Below, one piece after another: positions 5,776-10,453 of a DNA stretch of 10,453 nt (position 1 is the first letter of the stretch; each line of letters starts with the position of its first letter). The notes below the pieces were generated by a model, which saw only the letters and a program-made list of their open reading frames with translations, ran no database searches and was not told the origin of the DNA. The translations under genes were made by a program, and so were the position numbers. The DNA comes from DASPWW01 sp035637595 (GTDB lineage: Bacteria; Actinomycetota; Thermoleophilia; Solirubrobacterales; 70-9): NCBI GenBank assembly GCA_035637595.1, contig DASPWW010000067.1:1-10453 (forward strand), in the 5' to 3' direction.

Positions 5776-7008
5776 TCAGTCGATGCGCGGAGCGCTGTAG
5801 GGATCGAGCGCCATCGGCTCCTCGTGCCATTCCCGAGGCAGCGCGACCTCGACCTCGAGCGGACGGCGGGGCGGCTCCGGGTCGTGGACCTCCTCGTGAG
5901 CGAGAAACGGGGACAGGTAACGCCCCCCGATCTTGTGCGGCGGCCACCACAGGTAGTCCGCGGACGCCGCGCCCTCCCCCGCGCCTCCCGCGACGTCGTG
6001 GCGCATGTGCAGGGACTCCTCGCCCGTCAGCAGCTTGCCGCGCAGGATGGGGTGAAAGGGCTGCGGGTCGATCTCCGCGCCCGCCCGCGCGGCGATGTCC
6101 TGCGCCGCGACATCGGCCTGCTGGGTGCCCAGCCCGCCCTGCTTGATCGGGAAGTTGGTGCCGTCGCCCGCCGCATAGACGTGCTCGGCCCCCCTGACGC
6201 GCGCGTGCTGGTTGATCGGGATGAACCCCCCCTCGTCGGCCGGCAGCCCGCCGATCCGTGGACCCTCGATCCGCGGCAGGGCGACCGTCGCGCTCGCCTC
6301 GACCCGCCTGTCCCCGGGGGTCAGGTGCAGGGTCCCGTCGTCGAGCTCGCGGACGTGCGCGCCGGCCTCGACGGCGATTCCGCGCCCCTCGAGCAGGCGC
6401 CGCACCTCGTCGCTGGCCGCCGAGCCGAACATGATCAGCGGCGCGTCCTCCGGGGTGATCACGACGATTTGCATGTCCTTGCCCTGCTCGCGCGCGCGGC
6501 GTTGGGTCATCAGCGCCAGCTCATAGATCGGGAGCGGCCAGCTCACCCCGGACGGCACGACGAACGCGATCTGGCCGTCGCCCTCGGCGGCGTCCTCGAT
6601 CACCTCGTCGATCGCGAGCGGCTCGGGCCCGGGGAACGTGATCGCGCCGCTGAGAGCGGGGCTGAACCGCCCGCCGACGCAGACGAGCAGCATGTCGTAA
6701 CCGAGCTCCGATCCGTCATCGAGCTCCGCGACGTGGTCGCCGACCCGCACCGCCGACAGTGCGCGCTGTACGAATCGCGCCCCGCGCTCGTCCGCCAGTG
6801 GGGCCAGCTCGTGGCGCTCCGCCGGGCCGAGCGCGAAGGGTTCCTCGACCAGCAGCGGCTTGTAGACGAAGTCGGGCTCGGGCGCGACCAGCGTCATCTC
6901 GACGCGTTCCCCGGCGAGGTCGCTCAGGGCGAGGAGGGCCTCCAACCCGGTCACCCCACCGCCCGCGATCAGCACCTGCAGCTTTCCGGCTGAGCCGTGC
7001 TCGCTCAT
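5776..7008 (-). CDS. FAD/NAD(P)-dependent oxidoreductase (NDH-2/sulfide:quinone oxidoreductase-like)
   Basis: The protein has 410 residues with two dinucleotide-binding folds. An N-terminal Rossmann motif, VLIAGGGVTGLEALLAL (12-28), binds FAD. The sequence YKPLLVEEPF (49-58) is typical of the NDH-2/SQR superfamily, and VYAAGDGTNFPIKQGG (277-292) is the second FAD signature. The tail carries LWWPPHKIGGRYLSPFLA (353-370). These proteins pass electrons from a donor to quinone or another acceptor. SQR needs redox cysteines, but the only cysteine here is C110, so sulfide oxidation by that mechanism is unlikely. No C-terminal membrane helix of the NDH-2 sort is evident. Substrate and acceptor are unknown. 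The ATG at 7008 has no obvious ribosome-binding site and lies 12 nt after the small membrane-protein gene. The superfamily is secure; anything narrower is guesswork. Confidence 0.85.
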   Translation of the reverse strand: MSEHGSAGKLQVLIAGGGVTGLEALLALSDLAGERVEMTLVAPEPDFVYKPLLVEEPFALGPAERHELAPLADERGARFVQRALSAVRVGDHVAELDDGSELGYDMLLVCVGGRFSPALSGAITFPGPEPLAIDEVIEDAAEGDGQIAFVVPSGVSWPLPIYELALMTQRRAREQGKDMQIVVITPEDAPLIMFGSAASDEVRRLLEGRGIAVEAGAHVRELDDGTLHLTPGDRRVEASATVALPRIEGPRIGGLPADEGGFIPINQHARVRGAEHVYAAGDGTNFPIKQGGLGTQQADVAAQDIAARAGAEIDPQPFHPILRGKLLTGEESLHMRHDVAGGAGEGAASADYLWWPPHKIGGRYLSPFLAHEEVHDPEPPRRPLEVEVALPREWHEEPMALDPYSAPRID

Positions 7009-7016
7009 TCGCGGCC

Positions 7017-7028
7017 AGCCCTAGGGCT
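7017..7028. repeat. 12-bp perfect palindrome at the small membrane protein/oxidoreductase junction
   Basis: AGCCCTAGGGCT is its own reverse complement and includes the minus-strand TAG stop of the small membrane-protein gene (7021-7023). It lies 9-20 nt upstream of the oxidoreductase ATG. It may be a protein-binding site or a chance result of a TAG stop in a GC-rich context. Confidence 0.4.
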
Positions 7029-7218
7029 TGAGGCGCTCGATTAGCGGGCCGGCGACCCGCAGCAGGCCGCCGACGAACAGGATGGTCAGGAAGACCAGCG
7101 AGCTGACGGCGCCGCCGAGCCCGAACGCGTAGGCGATCAGCATCGCGACCATGCCGGCGACGGCGAAGATCAGCAGCTGCATGGGCGCCAATCTAGATGA
7201 TTGACGCGGTGGGGTCAC
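7021..7218 (-). CDS. Small two-helix membrane protein of unknown function, coupled to trpA
   Basis: It has 65 residues from GTG 7218, or 53 from ATG 7182. Nearly all of it is hydrophobic: one helix MQLLIFAVAGMVAMLIAYAF (13-32) and a second SSLVFLTILFVGGLLRVAG (39-57), joined by a short Gly/Ala loop and ending in IERLKP. With positive residues at both ends, both termini should face the cytoplasm. GTG 7218 is preferred because GTGA overlaps the trpA stop by four bases, a common coupling arrangement, and because it supplies the N-terminal arginines. The ATG has no better ribosome-binding site. I recognise no family. The position between trpA and the oxidoreductase, with 12 nt to the next start, suggests a genuine operon member, perhaps a membrane partner of the oxidoreductase; that is speculation. 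The hydrophobic pattern is unlikely for chance GC-rich frames. Confidence 0.62.
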   Translation of the reverse strand: MTPPRQSSRLAPMQLLIFAVAGMVAMLIAYAFGLGGAVSSLVFLTILFVGGLLRVAGPLIERLKP

Positions 7219-8024
7219 TCATCCGCAGACGTCCTTCCCATCGCGGCGCGAGCCTCGCGCAGGAAATCGGTTACGGCGCGGGTCGCGGATGCCGGGTCGG
7301 GCGCCTGCTCGACCTCGCGCACCAGCCGGCTGCCGATGATCACCCCGTCGGCGATCCGACCCACCTGCGCCGCCTGCTCGGGGGTGCCGATCCCGAACCC
7401 GACGGCAGCCGGCACCGAGGCCTCGCTTCGAACGGCCTCGGCGAGCTCGACGAGGCCGGCCGGCAGCTCGTCGCGCTCGCCCGTCACCCCGGCTAGCGAG
7501 ACGACGTAGACGAAGCCCTCGGCCCCCGCGCAGATCCTGCGGCGGCGCTCGTCGGGGGTCGTCGGCGCCACCAGCGGCACGAGCGCGAGTCCGAGCGCGG
7601 ACATCGCCGTGTGGATCTCCCCGCTCTCCTCCGGCGGCAGGTCGGGAATGATCGCGCCCGCCGCGCCCGCGTCGGCGAGCGCGCGGGCGAACTCGTCAGC
7701 CCCGCGCGCGAGCACGGTGTTCGCGTACGCCATCACGACCACCGCGACGCGGTCGGAGACCGCACGGCAGGTCTGGAGCACGCTTTCCGGGGTCGCCCCG
7801 CCCTCGAGCGCGCGCGTCGCCGCCGCGTGGATCACGGGCCCGTCGGCGAGCGGGTCGGAGAACGGGATCCCGAGCTCGATCAGGTCGGCGCCCGCGTCCG
7901 CGTACGCCGCTGCGATCGCGCCCGCGCCGTCGTGGTCGGGAAAGCCGCCCATCATGTACGGCATGAGGGCCGCGCGTCCTTCGTCCCTGGCGCGGTCGAA
8001 CGCGGCGGCGATGCGCTCACTCAT
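7215..8024 (-). CDS. trpA: Tryptophan synthase alpha subunit
   Basis: The protein has 269 residues, the standard TrpA length. It cleaves indole-3-glycerol phosphate to indole and glyceraldehyde 3-phosphate and channels indole to TrpB in the alpha2-beta2 complex. The TIM-barrel signatures are clear: MPYMMGGFPD (21-30), LIELGIPFSDPLADGP (48-63) with catalytic Glu50 and Asp61 (E49/D60 in Salmonella), IIPDLPPEE (125-133), FVYVVSLAGVTG (171-182), and a later VGFGIGTPEQ phosphate-site loop. The ATG overlaps the trpB stop by eight bases (ATGAGTGA), so translation is very likely coupled, which fits the need for equal subunit amounts. Its own stop overlaps the start of the small membrane-protein gene. 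All catalytic residues are present, and nothing suggests degeneration. Confidence 0.97.
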   Translation of the reverse strand: MSERIAAAFDRARDEGRAALMPYMMGGFPDHDGAGAIAAAYADAGADLIELGIPFSDPLADGPVIHAAATRALEGGATPESVLQTCRAVSDRVAVVVMAYANTVLARGADEFARALADAGAAGAIIPDLPPEESGEIHTAMSALGLALVPLVAPTTPDERRRRICAGAEGFVYVVSLAGVTGERDELPAGLVELAEAVRSEASVPAAVGFGIGTPEQAAQVGRIADGVIIGSRLVREVEQAPDPASATRAVTDFLREARAAMGRTSADE

Positions 8025-9195
8025 CGTCGAGGTGGTCGAGCACCTCCGCGAGGTCCTTGTCGCCGCGACCGCTCAGGCACAGCAGGTCGTAACCGCTCCC
8101 GGCGGCGGCGTTTTCGAGAAGCCAGGCGATCGCGTGCGCCGGCTCGAGCGCCGGAAGGATGCCCTCGAGGCGGGCGAGCTCGACGAACGCGGCGATCGCG
8201 TCGGCGTCGGCGACCGCCTCGTAGCGCGCCCGACCCGAGTCGCGGAGCTGGGCGTGCTCGGGGCCGACTCCCGGATAGTCGAGCCCGGCGGAGATCGAGT
8301 GCGCCTCGACGATCTGGCCCTCGGAATCCGCGAGCACCGAGGACATGGTGCCGTGAAGGACCCCGGTGCGACCGGCGACGAGCGACGCGCCGTGGCGCCC
8401 GCTCTCGAGCCCCTCCCCGGCCGCCTCGACGCCGATCAGCTCGACCTGGGAATCGTCGAGGAAGGCGTAAAAGGTTCCGATCGCGTTCGAGCCACCGCCC
8501 ACGCACGCGATCACCCGCTGGGGAAGCGCTCCCTCGGCGCCGATCGCCTGGTCGCGCGCCTCGTCTCCGATGACGCGCTGGAGATCGCGCACGAGCGCCG
8601 GATAGGGCGCCGGCCCCACCGCGGAGCCGATCACGTAATGGGTGGTCTCGACGCTGGCGACCCAGTCGCGGATCGCGGCGCTCACCGCCTCCTTGAGCGT
8701 CCGGGCGCCCGCCTCGACCGGGGAGACCTCGGTGCCCAGCAGGCCCATCCGCTCGACGTTCGGCCGCTGGCGGCGCATGTCCTCGGTTCCCATGTAGACC
8801 ACGCACTCGAGCCCGAGCAGCGCGCACGCCGTCGCGGTCGCGACGCCGTGCTGGCCGGCCCCGGTCTCGGCGATCACGCGCGACTTGCCCATGCGGCGCG
8901 CGAGCAGCGCCTGCCCGACCGCGTTGTTGATCTTGTGAGCGCCGGTATGGGCGAGGTCCTCGCGCTTGAGATAGACGCGCCGGCCGACGCGCTCGGACAG
9001 CCGCTCGGCGAGATAGAGCGGGGTCGGCCGACCGACGAAGTCGCGCAGCAGGCCGTCGAGCTGGTCGCGGTATGCGGGATCGTCCCGCGCCTCGGTCCAC
9101 GCGGCCGTCAGCTCATCGAGCGCGGCGATGAGCGTCTCGGGGACGTAGCGGCCCCCGTAGGGGCCGAATCGCTCCTCGACCGTCACCTCGCTCAT
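8017..9195 (-). CDS. trpB: Tryptophan synthase beta subunit
   Basis: The protein has 392 residues and is a standard TrpB1-type subunit. It is a PLP enzyme that condenses indole with L-serine to give tryptophan. The sequence shows FGPYGGRYVPETL (10-22), GRPTPLY (55-61), KREDLAHTGAHKINNA (77-92) with the PLP-binding Lys88, AETGAGQHGVA (109-119) with catalytic Glu110, CVYMG-like CVVYMGTEDM (131-140), the phosphate-cup GGGSNAIG (233-240), and LSGRGDKDL near the C-terminus. The ATGA overlap with the trpF stop and the 8-nt overlap with trpA place it in a tightly coupled trpF-trpB-trpA unit. Although an opposite-strand open frame spans much of this gene, the protein here is unmistakable. Confidence 0.98.
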   Translation of the reverse strand: MSEVTVEERFGPYGGRYVPETLIAALDELTAAWTEARDDPAYRDQLDGLLRDFVGRPTPLYLAERLSERVGRRVYLKREDLAHTGAHKINNAVGQALLARRMGKSRVIAETGAGQHGVATATACALLGLECVVYMGTEDMRRQRPNVERMGLLGTEVSPVEAGARTLKEAVSAAIRDWVASVETTHYVIGSAVGPAPYPALVRDLQRVIGDEARDQAIGAEGALPQRVIACVGGGSNAIGTFYAFLDDSQVELIGVEAAGEGLESGRHGASLVAGRTGVLHGTMSSVLADSEGQIVEAHSISAGLDYPGVGPEHAQLRDSGRARYEAVADADAIAAFVELARLEGILPALEPAHAIAWLLENAAAGSGYDLLCLSGRGDKDLAEVLDHLDDE

Positions 9196-9833
9196 CTCGC
9201 CGAGCCGGTAGGGGTAGCGGCGTTGGCGCTCTCGAAGAACGCCTCGAGGCGCTCGTGGTCCTTGCGGCCCGGCTCGGCCTCGACCCCGCTCGCCACGTCA
9301 ACGGCGAACGGATGCGTGGCGGCGATCGCGTCGGAGACGTTCTCCGGGCGCAGGCCGCCGGCCAGGATCATGGGTATGACGGCGCCGTGGCGGGCGGTCA
9401 GCTCCCAGTCGAAGCTCTCGCCGGTGCCGCCCGGCCTGCCGGGGTGGTACGCGTCGAGCAGGTGATAGTCGGTGCGGAAGGCCTTTGCGGCGCGCACATC
9501 GGCGGAGCTTCGGATCCGCAGCGCCTTGATGACCTTGCACCCGGTGCGGCGGGCCGCCTCGGCGCAGAACGCCGGGCCCTCGTCGCCGTGGAGCTGGAGC
9601 AGCGTGAGCTGCTCCGCCTCGGCGGCGCGCTCGATCTCGCCGAGCGAGGCGTTGACGAACACGCCTGCGACCTCGCAGCGTCGCTTCAGTGCGGCGCCGA
9701 TCTCCGCCGCGACGTCGGGCGCGACGAAGCGCGGGCTCTCAGGATGGTGATTGAGCCCGATCGCCCAGGCGCCGAGGCGCTGGGCCGCCTCGGCGTCCTC
9801 GAGGCTGGTGATGCCGCAGACCTTGATCCGCAT
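9192..9833 (-). CDS. trpF: Phosphoribosylanthranilate isomerase
   Basis: The protein has 213 residues, typical of monofunctional TrpF. It performs the Amadori rearrangement of N-(5'-phosphoribosyl)anthranilate to CdRP, the step before TrpC. The motifs are MRIKVCGIT (1-9) with the general-base Cys6, HPESPRFV (30-37), LLQLHGDE (78-85), LLDAYHPGRPGGTG (125-138) with general-acid Asp127, LAGGLRPENV (157-166) and DVASGVE (179-185), the last two forming the phosphate site. The region before HPESPR reads GLNH, where many homologues have an aromatic/Val stretch such as GFVFYP; this may be lineage-specific. The ATG at 9833 gives the classic start directly before KVCGIT. It lies 50 nt after the protease gene and lacks a clear ribosome-binding site. 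It couples to trpB by a 4-nt overlap. Confidence 0.96.
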   Translation of the reverse strand: MRIKVCGITSLEDAEAAQRLGAWAIGLNHHPESPRFVAPDVAAEIGAALKRRCEVAGVFVNASLGEIERAAEAEQLTLLQLHGDEGPAFCAEAARRTGCKVIKALRIRSSADVRAAKAFRTDYHLLDAYHPGRPGGTGESFDWELTARHGAVIPMILAGGLRPENVSDAIAATHPFAVDVASGVEAEPGRKDHERLEAFFESANAATPTGSAR

Positions 9834-9883
9834 CCATCAAAGATGCCAGACGCATGCGGTTGGCCGGCCGTCGGCGACTAGAT
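9834..9883 (-). other. Intergenic region between the htrA-like gene and trpF
   Basis: This is the largest gap in the minus-strand series, at 50 nt. It contains the perfect palindromes CGCATGCG (9851-9858) and GGCCGGCC (9862-9869), and the first part of CTAGATCTAG (9878-9887), which runs over the protease stop codon. There is no stem followed by a T-run, so no intrinsic terminator was found. No trp leader peptide with tandem Trp codons fits here. A trpF promoter could lie here or inside the protease gene, or trpF could be transcribed by read-through. Confidence 0.4.
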
Positions 9884-9887
9884 CTAG
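9878..9887. repeat. 10-bp perfect palindrome at the end of the htrA-like gene
   Basis: CTAGATCTAG is its own reverse complement and contains two overlapping-context CTAG tetramers. It spans the TAG stop of the protease gene (9884-9886) and lies about 45 nt upstream of trpF. A related 8-bp palindrome, ATCTAGAT, occurs at 7191-7198 just after trpA. Confidence 0.4.
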
Positions 9888-10453
9888 GCAGCGTGGTTGG
9901 GGCGCTCGCCGAGCGTGACCGTGATTTCCTGGCGCTGCCCGTCGCGGAGCAGCTCGAGGCGAAGCTCGTCGCCGACCTGCTTGCCGTTCACCGCAGCGAT
10001 CACGTCGTCCATGCCCGTGATCGGCTCGCCGTCGACCGCCGTGATCACGTCGCCGCCGGCGGCGATCGGCTGGCCTTCGATCGCGATCTGCTCCTGGCCG
10101 CCCTCGACGCCAGCGTCGTCGGCGGGGCCGCCGTTGACGACGTCCTCGACCAGGGCGCCCTGATCGACGGAGAGGTTGAGGGCGTCGGTGAGCTGCGGGG
10201 TGAGGTCGGTTCCCGTGATGCCGAGGAACGCGTGCTCGACCTCACCGGTGTCAAGAAGCTGCTGCGCGACGTCCTCGGCGGTGGTGCTGGGGACCGCGAA
10301 CCCGATCCCCACCGAGCCGCCGCCGCCTCCGGTCGCGATCTGCGAGGTGACCCCGATCACCCGCCCCGACGCGTCGATCAGCGGGCCACCGGAGTTCCCG
10401 GGGTTGATCGGGGCGTCGGTCTGGATAGCGTCGCTGATCGAGAACCCGTTGGG
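9884..10453 (-). CDS. HtrA/DegP-like S1C serine protease with PDZ domain (C-terminal part; N-terminus beyond the window)
   Basis: The frame is open to the right edge and supplies 189 C-terminal residues. It begins within the protease domain: QTDAPINPGNSGGPLID (11-27 of the visible part) contains the catalytic Ser in GNSGGP, with its codon near 10391-10393. The substrate-pocket strand follows (RVIGVTSQIA, 31-40), then a glycine run and VGIGFAVPS (48-56). A PDZ domain fills about 75-180 (FLGITG, GALVEDV, GPADDAG, GDVITAVDGEPI, LRLELLRDGQ). These proteases act in the cell envelope on misfolded proteins. The His and Asp of the triad and any membrane anchor lie outside the window. The PDZ carbohydrate-binding-loop region holds an extra segment of about 14 residues (QEQIAIEGQPIAAG, 120-133) between AGVEG and GDVITAVDG. 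The nearest ATG-like or GTG starts inside the window are internal, not true starts. Confidence 0.95.
   Translation of the reverse strand, partial: PNGFSISDAIQTDAPINPGNSGGPLIDASGRVIGVTSQIATGGGGGSVGIGFAVPSTTAEDVAQQLLDTGEVEHAFLGITGTDLTPQLTDALNLSVDQGALVEDVVNGGPADDAGVEGGQEQIAIEGQPIAAGGDVITAVDGEPITGMDDVIAAVNGKQVGDELRLELLRDGQRQEITVTLGERPNHAA

Noticed and set aside
5824..6993. 389-codon open frame on the plus strand opposite the flavin oxidoreductase
   Set aside because: It is a composition-driven mirror of the real gene, rich in Arg and Leu without a domain pattern.
7609..9465. 618-codon open frame on the plus strand opposite trpA, trpB and part of trpF
   Set aside because: It is antisense to three unmistakable tryptophan enzymes, its translation is Arg/Ala/Gly/Asp-rich with no recognisable motif, and long antisense frames are expected at this GC content.
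9834..9883. trp leader peptide and attenuator upstream of trpF
   Set aside because: The gap is too short, and no small frame with adjacent Trp codons or competing hairpins is visible.
1..10453. Mobile element, CRISPR array, phage or defence system
   Set aside because: No transposase, integrase, direct-repeat array, tRNA attachment site or defence-protein motif was seen, and base composition appears even across the window.

Overview
The window is very GC-rich, densely coding bacterial chromosome. The gene families suggest a high-GC actinobacterium, possibly of the Thermoleophilia/Solirubrobacterales kind. Supporting signs are an actinomycete-style PPi-type phosphofructokinase (GGEDT and PKTIDND motifs), a TreT-type trehalose synthase, a Gly-rich HtrA/PDZ protease, and GTG/TTG start codons. 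The lineage is an inference, because no rRNA or other marker gene is present.

Layout by coordinate: (1) 1-1522, minus strand: an uncharacterised single-pass membrane protein, an HTTM (vitamin K-dependent carboxylase-like) membrane protein, and the start of a DCC/DUF393 thiol-disulfide protein that runs off the left edge. The three genes overlap by 17 and 4 nt. (2) 1523-1565: a 43-nt divergent intergenic region. (3) 1566-3553, plus strand: a PfkA-family 6-phosphofructokinase with PPi-type active-site residues, followed 5 nt later by a divergent PfkB-family sugar kinase. (4) 3554-3572: a short convergent junction. (5) 3573-10453, minus strand: a closely packed series of eight genes. Read 5' to 3' they are htrA-like protease (3' part only), trpF, trpB, trpA, a small two-helix membrane protein, an FAD/NAD(P)-dependent oxidoreductase, a TreT-like trehalose synthase and a CpsB/YwqE-type PHP phosphoesterase. 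Junctions range from an 8-nt overlap to a 50-nt gap.

TrpF, TrpB and TrpA carry out the last steps of tryptophan synthesis: isomerisation of phosphoribosylanthranilate, then conversion of indole-glycerol phosphate and serine to tryptophan. TrpC and the earlier enzymes are not in the window. PPi-PFK works at the fructose-6-phosphate node and TreT makes trehalose from a nucleotide sugar and glucose, so central carbon and compatible-solute metabolism are the other themes.

No mobile element, CRISPR array, tRNA, rRNA, phage gene or toxin-antitoxin pair was seen, and no gap without a gene exceeds 50 nt. Most of this is ordinary core metabolism. The points most worth a second look are the membrane protein/HTTM/DCC module, the PPi-type PFK paired with an atypical PfkB kinase, and the small membrane protein coupled to trpA.
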